From Marinilabiliaceae bacterium (GTDB lineage Bacteria; Bacteroidota; Bacteroidia; Bacteroidales; Marinilabiliaceae), in NCBI GenBank assembly GCA_016342595.1, contig JAEINY010000030.1, positions 1 to 39,547 of the forward strand: 39,547 bases of DNA, given 5' to 3'. A program made the position numbers and the translations under genes. Position 1 is the stretch's first letter; each line of letters starts with the position of its first letter. Shown in pieces: positions 25,885 through 33,803 of the stretch. The notes beneath the pieces were generated by a model that saw nothing but the letters and a program-made list of their open reading frames with translations, did not search any database and was not told the origin of the DNA.

Positions 25885-26706
25885 CTATGGGATACTGTCA
25901 GTATTTATTGCCAGAAAATCTTCATAGACTAATTGTATAGCAGCTAATATTTCATAATCAGGGAGAGTTGGGGTGATCTTATGTTTGGATCTTAAAAAAA
26001 CAATAAATGAATCAAGTTTAGGACCTTTCTCTCCGGTTAATGCGATGAGATTTTCTCTACTTGTTAATTTGTTGAACCGTGCATAACGTATTTCTTCAGC
26101 TGGTTCAATAGGCTTGTACTTTTTGAACTGCTGTGCAATGAGACCTGGAATAGCCATGAAATTTACTCCCGCACCTGCTTTCGCTTGTGAAGATGCTAAA
26201 GCTGTTAAGTCGCTTGTGTTAAGGTTTAAGTTTAGTTTAATTTCAGGTGCTGTTTCAATTTTTAAATTTGCCACGCGATATTTGAAAGAGGCGTAGGATC
26301 GAAACCAGATAATATCCACTTCATTCAAGGCATAGGTTTTATGTTGCGTTATTAACCTTAGAGTGTCAGATGTTAAATCAATACTTGAAGCCACCCAGAC
26401 TGTATCCATGTATCCTATGCAACGAAAAAGGATGGAGTCTCCCGGTTGTATGTGCATTTTAAACTGCCCTGATTCATTGGTCTCTTTGCCAACTCCTGTC
26501 CGACTGTTGACCACATATGAAAATGGTACCGGAAGACTCGTCGTTTGTGTCAGGATTTCACCTGTTACCCAGTGTTCTTTTTTATCATTAAGTTGAGAAA
26601 ATAGGCTGATGGGTATTGAAAGGAACAAAATTAAGTTAAAATATAGAATGATTGTTTTTTGTTGGAATAGTGGATTAAGAGATTTTGCGATCATGTTTTT
26701 TTTCAT
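25885..26706 (-). CDS. Exported carboxypeptidase-regulatory-like protein, paralogue B
   Basis: A 273-residue protein with an N-terminal signal/anchor (hydrophobic TIILYFNLILFLSIPISLFSQ) then one beta-sandwich domain: HWVTGEILTQTTSLPVPFSY, TNESGQFKMHIQPGDSILFRCIGYMDT. The remaining ~150 residues are Lys/Ala/Glu-rich with no family I recognise. It overlaps the stop region of the preceding gene by 32 bases (20 if the ATG at 26694 is used), so translation is coupled. It resembles its upstream neighbour in domain order and length, suggesting tandem duplication followed by divergence. Possibly a periplasmic or outer-membrane-associated component; function unknown. Confidence 0.7.
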   Translation of the reverse strand: MKKNMIAKSLNPLFQQKTIILYFNLILFLSIPISLFSQLNDKKEHWVTGEILTQTTSLPVPFSYVVNSRTGVGKETNESGQFKMHIQPGDSILFRCIGYMDTVWVASSIDLTSDTLRLITQHKTYALNEVDIIWFRSYASFKYRVANLKIETAPEIKLNLNLNTSDLTALASSQAKAGAGVNFMAIPGLIAQQFKKYKPIEPAEEIRYARFNKLTSRENLIALTGEKGPKLDSFIVFLRSKHKITPTLPDYEILAAIQLVYEDFLAINTDSIP

Positions 26707-27475
26707 TAATGAAATTCATATGTAATTCCATCACCTTGCTCCTTACAGAAGCGTTTGTATCTTTGTCGGTCAATTGAATGTTTACATTACAGTAAATCAT
26801 AAATTGTTGTAGTTTCTCTCCTTCTAAACCTGATACTTCTTGTATTATCTCAGGTGTTAACAATTGCCAGACTTTATCTTGATGGAATAATTTTACAAGT
26901 TGACGTTTTTCTTTTTCTTGATTTGACATGAAATAGGTCGCATAGCTTAGTGGATTGTAAAATGCGGCTATGATGGGTGGTTTTCTCGCAAATACAGGTC
27001 GAATAGAGGCCGGTATTTCGCTGCCTTTTCCCATGATAATGTCCGCGGGCATTTTTAAATCCATTTCCTGAGCCTTGGTATGTATAGCCTTCAAATCTTC
27101 TGAGTATTTCGTATAGGTCGAGAAAGCGTTGATGTCGATTTGTTGTATTTGATAGGAAATATTAACCATCGAAAAAAGAACCGGTGTTTCCGTATTGGAA
27201 AAGAAATCACGGATGGAGACTACTACCGGTTCAAAGCCCAGGGCTAAAATTTTAATACTGTCATCAGGAGGTAGCATAACTGTAAATTCGCCGATAGAAT
27301 CAGCTGCATACATCCGTAGTTTTTTGTAGCTGGCAATCTGTGCGAAGGGAACCGCAACACTATCTTCTCGATTAATGATTTTCCCTTTTAGCCATACTTG
27401 CTGTTGTGATTGTCCGTAACTTGTGATCCAAACCATGGCCGATAAAAAGCTGTATAGTGATAACTTTTTTATCAT
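26675..27475 (-). CDS. Exported carboxypeptidase-regulatory-like protein, paralogue A
   Basis: A 266-residue protein with signal peptide MIKKLSLYSFLSAMVWITSYGQ and the same layout as the next gene: KGKIINREDSVAVPFAQIAS, DSIGEFTVMLPPDDSIKILALGFEPVVVSI, then a longer C-terminal region (METDLK-rich; NPLSYATYFMSNQEKEKRQLVKL) that is common in Bacteroidota exported hypotheticals. No catalytic motif is visible. It is the first gene of a two-gene unit; upstream lie 235 bp of AT-rich sequence shared with the divergent dapD promoter. Confidence 0.7.
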   Translation of the reverse strand: MIKKLSLYSFLSAMVWITSYGQSQQQVWLKGKIINREDSVAVPFAQIASYKKLRMYAADSIGEFTVMLPPDDSIKILALGFEPVVVSIRDFFSNTETPVLFSMVNISYQIQQIDINAFSTYTKYSEDLKAIHTKAQEMDLKMPADIIMGKGSEIPASIRPVFARKPPIIAAFYNPLSYATYFMSNQEKEKRQLVKLFHQDKVWQLLTPEIIQEVSGLEGEKLQQFMIYCNVNIQLTDKDTNASVRSKVMELHMNFINEKKHDRKIS

Positions 27476-27677
27476 TTTTATTTTTTACTGTGTCAATGTA
27501 CACTGATACTTCAGGTCTGTCTTTCAATTATTGGTTGTGAATATAGTTTTATTTTAGTTTTGATGTTATCATTTTAACATTCCTTTAACTGAATTTTAAG
27601 ATTTAACGAGTTGTAATGAATTAGTTAAATTAGGAGTTGAAAGTCTTCTTTTTTCATGAAAACTTATTTTTTACTAT

Positions 27678-27685
27678 TATTTTTG
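27678..27685 (+). promoter_or_regulatory. Candidate -7 box (TATTTTTG) for dapD
   Basis: A TAnnTTTG match 26 bases before the dapD ATG. The -33 region has no clear TTTG and the surroundings are T-rich, so a chance match is possible. Confidence 0.35.
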
Positions 27686-27710
27686 TTGCTATAATTAAAA
27701 TTTATCACTT

Positions 27711-28526
27711 ATGAGCGATTTAAAAAATCAGATTGAAAAAGCGTGGGAGGACCGATCCCTACTAAATAATGCCGATACTGTTGAGGCCATCAAAGCAGTT
27801 ATTGAACAATTGGATAAGGGCGAAATCCGTGTTGCTGAACCTAATGGTAATGAGTGGATAGTAAATGAGTGGGTAAAAAAGGCAGTGATCTTATACTTCC
27901 CAACTCAGCAAATGGAAACCATTGAGGTAGGTCCGTTCGAATTTCATGATAAAATTGCTTTAAAGAAGAATTACAAAGAGCTAGGCGTTCGTGTGGTACC
28001 TCATGCCGTGGCACGTTACGGCGCTTATTTACAAAGTGGAGTCGTGATGATGCCTTCATATGTGAACATAGGAGCTTATGTGGAGTCAGGTACAATGGTA
28101 GATACCTGGGCAACTGTGGGTAGTTGTGCTCAAATTGGTAAAAATGTGCACTTAAGTGGAGGCGTTGGTATTGGTGGTGTTTTGGAGCCCATCCAGGCGG
28201 CACCTGTTATCATTGAAGATGATGCCTTTATTGGTTCGCGATGCATTGTTGTAGAAGGTTGTCATGTAGGTAAAGAAGCTGTGTTAGGTGCTAATGTGGT
28301 GTTAACAGGCTCCACAAAAATTATTGATGTGACGGGTGATAAACCGTTGGAGTATAAAGGGTATGTGCCTCCGCGTTCGGTGGTTATTCCTGGATCCTAC
28401 ACTAAGAAATTTCCAGCAGGCGACTTCCAGGTGCCGGCCGCATTAATCATTGGCCAACGTAAAGAATCAACGAATAAGAAAACTTCGTTAAACGATGCAT
28501 TGCGAGAAAATAATGTAGCTGTTTAA
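27711..28526 (+). CDS. dapD: Tetrahydrodipicolinate N-succinyltransferase
   Basis: A 271-residue enzyme that succinylates tetrahydrodipicolinate in the succinylase branch of lysine and diaminopimelate synthesis, cytoplasmic and trimeric. After an N-terminal helical domain comes a left-handed beta helix of hexapeptide repeats: VVMMPSYVNIGAYVESGTMVD, ATVGSCAQIGKNVHLSGGVGI, FIGSRCIVVEGCHVGKEAVLGANVVL. The family motif GGVLEPIQAAPVIIED is intact. Length and order are those of bacterial DapD. It stands alone and ends in its own terminator. Confidence 0.96.
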   Translation: MSDLKNQIEKAWEDRSLLNNADTVEAIKAVIEQLDKGEIRVAEPNGNEWIVNEWVKKAVILYFPTQQMETIEVGPFEFHDKIALKKNYKELGVRVVPHAVARYGAYLQSGVVMMPSYVNIGAYVESGTMVDTWATVGSCAQIGKNVHLSGGVGIGGVLEPIQAAPVIIEDDAFIGSRCIVVEGCHVGKEAVLGANVVLTGSTKIIDVTGDKPLEYKGYVPPRSVVIPGSYTKKFPAGDFQVPAALIIGQRKESTNKKTSLNDALRENNVAV

Positions 28527-28561
28527 GTAGAAATTTGTTGATCAAATAGATATTGAAAAAC

Positions 28562-28588
28562 CGGAGATCTGATGGTCTCCGTTTTTTT
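28562..28588 (+). terminator. Rho-independent terminator of dapD
   Basis: Stem CGGAGA/TCTCCG (28562-28567 with 28576-28581), 8-nt loop, then seven Ts (28582-28588), 36 bases after the dapD stop. Confidence 0.9.
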
Positions 28589-28678
28589 AACATTTATATA
28601 TCATTTTGAGTGTGTAAAACCTTGACTTGGAACAGTTTTTGTACCTTTTTTAAGGTATTACCAAACCTTTTTAGAGCC

Positions 28679-29101
28679 ATGAAAACAGTCTTATTTTTCC
28701 TCGTATTATTGGCTGGAGTTTTGGTTGCCTGTCAACCAACTCAACAGATTGTTGCTCCGGATGTAGCAGGTATTGAGATTTCTTCAACTACTGCCGAAGA
28801 AGACAGTGTAGAATACGAATTGGTCGTTTTTGATCCTGGATTTGATACCTTTTTAGCTACTCAACCTTATCCAAAATGGTACTATTCCAATGAATACTAC
28901 CGAAATTGGAACATTCGGTATAGTATTGAATGGAATATGCGTTATCAGAACCCGTTGAGGTATGGAAGCTTTTTCGAAACGGAGATCCCTTATGATGCCA
29001 GTGTGGATTATGGGGTAGATTTTAATTTTCAGTTGTATCAGTATTTTCAGTTTGTTGAAAAAGAGCATGGAATCATTTTGCTCCGAAGGCGCGGTAATTA
29101 G
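28679..29101 (+). CDS. DUF6146-family lipoprotein
   Basis: A 140-residue predicted lipoprotein from the ATG at 28679, which opens the lipobox signal MKTVLFFLVLLAGVLVAC; the open frame from 28610 would put 23 extra residues before it. The mature part contains VEYELVVFDPGFDTFLATQ, PKWYYSNEYYRNWNIRYSIEWNMRY and VDYGVDFNFQLYQYFQFVEK, which I recognise as the conserved DUF6146 pattern of Bacteroidota. No function is known for the family. It converges on a decayed transporter gene: its TAG (29099-29101) overlaps the old stop of that gene. Confidence 0.8.
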   Translation: MKTVLFFLVLLAGVLVACQPTQQIVAPDVAGIEISSTTAEEDSVEYELVVFDPGFDTFLATQPYPKWYYSNEYYRNWNIRYSIEWNMRYQNPLRYGSFFETEIPYDASVDYGVDFNFQLYQYFQFVEKEHGIILLRRRGN

Positions 29102-29403
29102 CTATTGCCACTTTTCTTTTTAGTTGTTTTGCCGACAGCTAAGATGGCATCAGCCATTACCACTGATGCTCCCACAAAAGCCATTGGGGGCAAGGAATTC
29201 AACGGAAACTAATCGGCTTCAAAATGAATTAGGAGTACCAGCAATACAAAGGTGATAATCGGATTCATGGTGATGATAATACTGATTTTATTAGCATCTG
29301 TATATTTTAAAGATGCCGTTAATGTTCCGTATGCAACTTCCCTGTTTAATCCCATAAAAAATCCGTTGTTGTAGGTAGGAGTAATCCTTTGGTTGTTGCT
29401 CAT
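29098..29403 (-). pseudogene. C-terminal remnant of a DMT/EamA-family transporter
   Basis: Residues about AYGTLTASLKYTDANK followed by ISIIITMNPIITFVLLVLL look like the penultimate transmembrane helices of EamA-type drug/metabolite transporters. An in-frame TAG stops the frame at 29209-29211. After it the same frame stays open for 36 more codons (GASVVMADAILAVGKTTKKK), which is the expected last helix and basic tail, up to a TAA at 29098-29100. The first eight or so helices are missing: the 5' end is an unrelated-looking MSNNQRITPTYNN. This is best explained as a deleted and stop-interrupted gene, although readthrough or a small functional membrane peptide cannot be excluded. Confidence 0.6.
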
Positions 29404-29604
29404 TAGATGGTGTTGTTAATTAAGTGGATATCTTATTGCTAATAAGGATTGGTCTTAAACACTTCTTTTGTCTTTTTTGTTAGAAAGGAAGAGAATAAAC
29501 TATTTACGATGGTATAAAAAGAGTTTTATGTCTTTTTCTTAGGGGCTAATTAGACATTGTTATAAAAATAGAACATGACAAAACGAATTATTTTTAAAAT
29601 CTCC

Positions 29605-29612
29605 TATATTTG
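29605..29612 (+). promoter_or_regulatory. Bacteroidota -7 box (TATATTTG) for the 29638 lipoprotein
   Basis: An exact TAnnTTTG match 25 bases before the start codon. No TTTG is found at -33. The region 29404-29604 holds no other recognisable feature besides a small CTTAT/ATAAG hairpin (29432-29446). Confidence 0.5.
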
Positions 29613-29637
29613 TGTAAATAATTAAGACCTTAGAAAC

Positions 29638-30456
29638 ATGAAACGCACCTTACAAATCGCAACTTTGTTTATAGCAGGGACTATCCTTTTAGCTTCATGC
29701 AATAGTCAGGGAAAAGCAAAGAAAGAAAGCAAAACGCCTGATATTAAGAAAGAAAACGTTGAGAAAGAAGTGAGAGAATTTGTTTACCCACTTCCTACTT
29801 CGTTTGAGGTTACCGAGATGTTAAACCGCATTGAGGCTGCTTATATTTTATCACTGTCTAATCCAGTGGGGAATGTGGATAAATATTTCACAGAGAAAAG
29901 TCAGGCATTGAACCTGGGTATTTATAGTGCTGATCTAAGTTATGCCAGTACCTATAACCAGAATCAAGAAACGGTAGATTTTATGAATGCTTCCAAGCAT
30001 TTAATTGAAAAACTCGACATCACGGCTGCTTTAAACCAAAACCTGTTAACAGAAATTGAGCAGAACCTGGAGAGTAAAGATCAACTGGTTAAGATCATCA
30101 CGGATTCGTTTTATGATACTTATGAGTATTTGAATAAAAACGAACGTACAGCTGTTTCAATGTTAGTACTGGCTGGAAGTTGGACTGAAGCATTGTATAT
30201 TTCAACGCATATCTCCGAAGATACGTTTAACAACAAAGAGATGGTGAAAATCATCATGGAGCAAAAAGAACCCTTAAATAAAATGATGGAATTGTTGGAA
30301 CAACATTCAGCCAACGAAGATGTGAAATCGGTTATTGATGATTTGAAGATTCTTCATGATATTTATAACAGCATTGATCCAGGTAGTATTTCAGAAGAGC
30401 AATTACAAGCAATTAAGAACAATGTAGCTAAATTACGTGAGAAGTTTGTAGCGTAA
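29638..30456 (+). CDS. Lipoprotein of unknown function
   Basis: A 272-residue protein with a lipobox signal (MKRTLQIATLFIAGTILLASC) and a lysine-rich linker. The rest is predicted helical: DKYFTEKSQALNLGIYSADLSYAS, LIEKLDITAALNQNLLTEIEQNL, then GSWTEALYISTHISEDTFNNKE and a final KNNVAKLREKF. I do not recognise a named family. The helical, all-alpha composition and C-terminal Lys-rich end suggest a periplasm-facing scaffold. It is followed by a strong terminator, so it is not co-transcribed with the ABC transporter 115 bases downstream, though a functional link is possible. Confidence 0.72.
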   Translation: MKRTLQIATLFIAGTILLASCNSQGKAKKESKTPDIKKENVEKEVREFVYPLPTSFEVTEMLNRIEAAYILSLSNPVGNVDKYFTEKSQALNLGIYSADLSYASTYNQNQETVDFMNASKHLIEKLDITAALNQNLLTEIEQNLESKDQLVKIITDSFYDTYEYLNKNERTAVSMLVLAGSWTEALYISTHISEDTFNNKEMVKIIMEQKEPLNKMMELLEQHSANEDVKSVIDDLKILHDIYNSIDPGSISEEQLQAIKNNVAKLREKFVA

Positions 30457-30474
30457 TTAATGCGAGAAAATATC

Positions 30475-30508
30475 AAAAAAAGGGGATGTCCAAGGCATCC
30501 CCTTTTTT
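30475..30508 (+). terminator. Rho-independent terminator (bidirectional-looking)
   Basis: AAGGGGATG/CATCCCCTT stem (30480-30488 with 30496-30504) flanked by A and T runs, 7-nt loop, T tract 30503-30508. It lies just past the lipoprotein gene. Confidence 0.9.
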
Positions 30509-30570
30509 ATGCCTGCAGCTCCGTTGGAAAAAAATAATTATCTTTCCGCAGCAACCAAAATAACCATTTG

Positions 30571-33500
30571 ATGAGTGAACTATTGTTGGATGCCCTTATG
30601 CAGATTTTTGCTCTTTTGACTGATATTCGGGAGGAGCAAAAAACAGGAGAGGGGCATCATGAAATTAAAACGTTTTTAGCACGTAACCTCAATAGCGAGT
30701 ATGTGGGCCGTGCCTTGGAACGTTATGATTTCTATTTAAGTAAATACCATAAAAACACCTATAGCAGCGACAGATTAGCCCGGGAAGAGCAATCGACCTA
30801 TAACATGAATAAGCTGTTAACCATTTGCAATGAACTGAATCAGGAACTTGAAGAGGAGACCAAGTTTATTTTGGTTTCCATCATGCTGAACTATATCATC
30901 CGTGACGGTCACGTCTCAGATGAAGAGCGTGTGTTTACGGATGCCCTGGCAAAAGGTATAAAGCTGGATGTTGACGATTACGATAACCTGCGGAAGTTTA
31001 TTTTATATTTTCCCTTGGAGGTGAATGAGAAGAAGCGGTTGTTATTGATCAGTGGTCAGCAGGAAAAACCGGATCCCGACATTAAGCATATATACAATCC
31101 CAAGCAGCAAGTTTTTGTGTGGGTATTGCACATCAAGAGTCCTAATATCTTCATGTTTCGCTATTCAGGAGAGCGTAACCTGTATTTGAATGGTCATATC
31201 ATTGAGCAACATCGGGCGGCTCCGTTTCCACCCGGATCAGTGATTAAGACTTCACGAATGGCACCTGTTTATTATGGCTCGGTGGCTGAGAAGTTTATAG
31301 CACGTATCGATAAGGAACGAATTATTTACCGCGCCTTAGATGTGTCTTACAAGTTTAATAATGAGGAAACAGGAATTCATCCTTTTAGTTTCACCGGTCG
31401 ATCGGGGCAATTAGTAGGAGTTTTGGGAGGTAGCGGAACTGGAAAATCCACTCTTTTAAATGTGCTGAATGGTAACCTTAAATTGGCAGCTGGCCGTATT
31501 CATATTAATGGTTACGATTTACACAATGACTCTGAATCACTTGAAGGTGTTATTGGCTATGTGCCTCAGGACGACTTGTTGAAAGAGGAGCTTACCGTAT
31601 TTGAAAATCTCTATTTCAATGCACGTCTTTGTTTCAGTGATTTCTCCAAAGAGGAAATTGTGCAGTTGGTAGATAAAGCAATTCATGATTTTGATCTGGT
31701 GGAAGCCCGTGATTTAGTCGTGGGATCACCATTAAATAAAATATTGAGTGGTGGACAGCGGAAACGGCTGAACATAGCTCTTGAGCTTATCCGGGAACCT
31801 TCTGTGCTATTTGTGGATGAGCCGACTTCCGGATTGTCTTCGATGGATTCAGAGAAGGTTATGGTGTTGTTGAAACGCCAGGCTCTAAAGGGTAAATTGG
31901 TCATCATTAACATCCACCAGCCTAGCAGTGACCTTTACAAACTAATTGATAAACTGCTTATTATTGATAAAGGGGGCCGTATCATCTACAACGGCAATCC
32001 AATGGATGCCATTGCCTATTTTAAGATGATGGGACATTATGTGAATCCCGAGGAGCGGGAGTGTTACATCTGTGGTAATGTGAAAACAGAGCAGCCGCTG
32101 CGTATTATTGAAGCCAGACAGGTTAACCCGGATGGTAAGTTTGTGCGTAAGCGGAAAGTAACGCCTGAGGAGTGGTATGAGCACTATCTTGAGAATTTTG
32201 AGAAGAAGTTTGAGTGGAAGGAGAAACGGCAAAACGAGAAACGCGAGAAATTGCCACCTAACCTCTATAATATTCCGGGACGGTGGGAACAGTTTAAGAT
32301 CTATTTTTTACGTGATGCCCTTTCTAAATTAAAGGATCATCAGTACTTGGCTATTAATCTTTTAGAAGCGCCGCTTTTAGCTTTGATGTTGGGTTTTTTC
32401 ACTAAATATATTAGTGGTACAGATGCTGAGGCCTCACTTTATTTGTTTGGGAAGAATGTCAACCTGCCCGCCTATCTGTTTATGTGTGTGGTGGTGTCTC
32501 TTTTTATGGGCTTAAATGTGAGTGCGGAAGAAATTATAAAAGATCGGCGACTCTTACAAAGGGAATCCTTTTTGAATTTGAGTCGTTCTGGATTCATGAA
32601 TAGTAAGATTGTGATTTTATTTATTATATCAGCCATACAAACACTAAGTTTTGTCTTGATAGGAAATCACATATTGGAAGTTCAGGGATTAACATTCAGT
32701 TATTGGTTCATTCTCTTTAGTGCAGCATGTTTTGCGAATCTATTAGGATTGAATATCAGTAGTGGATTAAATTCGGTAGTGGCTATCTATATTTTAATAC
32801 CGCTTATTTTGGTGCCGCAGCTCCTTTTTAGTGGGGTGATTGTGAATTTTGATAAACTGCATAAGTCCATTGCTTCTGATGAATATGTGCCACGAATTGG
32901 GGATTTAATGATTTCCAGATGGGCCTATGAAGGTTTGGCTGTTAATCAGTTTAAAAATAATGCCTATGAAAAGCATTTTTTCGCGACTGAGCGTGCTATG
33001 AGTGAAGCCTCTTATAGAAGTAGTCTATTGATTCCTGAATTGAAGAAACTGAATGAGACCTGTCACTATCATTTAGAGAATCAAAATGATTTTGAACTAA
33101 GGGAGATCTCACAGGTTTTGTTTAACCAATTGAATCTAATTACAGGTAAACAGATTGTTCATTTTCCTTATATAAGCCGATTGTTAAGTCGATTGAAGGC
33201 GTATGATTCCAGCGCATATCATGAAACAGATTCTTTATTAAACCATTTAAAGCAGATCAACCGGGAATTATACAGGACAAGTAAACGGCAGAAAGATAGC
33301 TTGTTTACAGCCATGATTCAACAATATGGTTCGAAGGCGTCTTTTTTACGATTTAAAGAGACTTATCAGAACGAAGCAGTGGAAGATATGGTGCTCAATA
33401 AGCGGGAAATCAAACAGATTTTAGTGACTGATAAAGCCATCGTTCAAAAGAAACATCCGGTGTTTAAAGCGCCTACTTCCAACTGGGGGCGTGCTCATTT

Positions 33501-33693
33501 TTATGCCCCGGAGAAACGATTGATGGGCTTGGTGATTCCAACACCATTGTTTAATACGCTCATTATATGGTTGTCGACCGGATTGTTGTACATTGCCCTT
33601 TATTTAGACGTTTTGCGACGGATTATTCGGTATTTCGAGACGTTCAAGCTGCGACGGATGAATAAGCGTTTACGACAACTGGGGATTAAATAA
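30571..33693 (+). CDS. Large ABCG-type ABC transporter with N-terminal TerB-like domain
   Basis: A 1040-residue protein from the ATG at 30571 (the frame also opens one codon earlier at a TTG). In order: a helical ~150-residue region resembling TerB (LVSIMLNYIIRDGHVSDEERVF), a short beta-rich region, and an ATP-binding domain with Walker A GGSGTGKST (about residues 286-294), signature LSGGQRKRLNIALEL, and Walker B VLFVDEPTSGL. Then follow a linker with CYICG and highly charged residues, and an ABC-2-type membrane domain. A large soluble insertion (about residues 770-960) lies between membrane helices near the C-terminus. ABCG half-transporters usually dimerise and export lipids or drugs; substrate here unknown. 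Confidence 0.9.
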   Translation: MSELLLDALMQIFALLTDIREEQKTGEGHHEIKTFLARNLNSEYVGRALERYDFYLSKYHKNTYSSDRLAREEQSTYNMNKLLTICNELNQELEEETKFILVSIMLNYIIRDGHVSDEERVFTDALAKGIKLDVDDYDNLRKFILYFPLEVNEKKRLLLISGQQEKPDPDIKHIYNPKQQVFVWVLHIKSPNIFMFRYSGERNLYLNGHIIEQHRAAPFPPGSVIKTSRMAPVYYGSVAEKFIARIDKERIIYRALDVSYKFNNEETGIHPFSFTGRSGQLVGVLGGSGTGKSTLLNVLNGNLKLAAGRIHINGYDLHNDSESLEGVIGYVPQDDLLKEELTVFENLYFNARLCFSDFSKEEIVQLVDKAIHDFDLVEARDLVVGSPLNKILSGGQRKRLNIALELIREPSVLFVDEPTSGLSSMDSEKVMVLLKRQALKGKLVIINIHQPSSDLYKLIDKLLIIDKGGRIIYNGNPMDAIAYFKMMGHYVNPEERECYICGNVKTEQPLRIIEARQVNPDGKFVRKRKVTPEEWYEHYLENFEKKFEWKEKRQNEKREKLPPNLYNIPGRWEQFKIYFLRDALSKLKDHQYLAINLLEAPLLALMLGFFTKYISGTDAEASLYLFGKNVNLPAYLFMCVVVSLFMGLNVSAEEIIKDRRLLQRESFLNLSRSGFMNSKIVILFIISAIQTLSFVLIGNHILEVQGLTFSYWFILFSAACFANLLGLNISSGLNSVVAIYILIPLILVPQLLFSGVIVNFDKLHKSIASDEYVPRIGDLMISRWAYEGLAVNQFKNNAYEKHFFATERAMSEASYRSSLLIPELKKLNETCHYHLENQNDFELREISQVLFNQLNLITGKQIVHFPYISRLLSRLKAYDSSAYHETDSLLNHLKQINRELYRTSKRQKDSLFTAMIQQYGSKASFLRFKETYQNEAVEDMVLNKREIKQILVTDKAIVQKKHPVFKAPTSNWGRAHFYAPEKRLMGLVIPTPLFNTLIIWLSTGLLYIALYLDVLRRIIRYFETFKLRRMNKRLRQLGIK

Positions 33694-33707
33694 GTGTGTG
33701 ACGATTT

Positions 33708-33750
33708 TTTCCCAGCTGGTCATTTAGATATATAATGATAAGCTGGGAAA
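33708..33750. repeat. 10-bp inverted repeat between convergent genes
   Basis: TTTCCCAGCT (33708-33717) pairs with AGCTGGGAAA (33741-33750) across a 23-nt loop. The loop is long, but the arms are perfect and placed between the ends of the ABC and patatin genes, so it may end both transcripts. Confidence 0.5.
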
Positions 33751-33803
33751 GTCTAAAAGTTTGAGCGACTGGGTTTCGAGTCCCCACCCGATTTGTATTT
33801 TGG

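Noticed and set aside
33767-33792. tRNA 3'-end-like stretch (ggtttcgagtcccc, T-arm pattern)
   Set aside because: The T stem has a mismatch at the base next to the loop and there is no matching acceptor, D or anticodon arm upstream; no integrase nearby.
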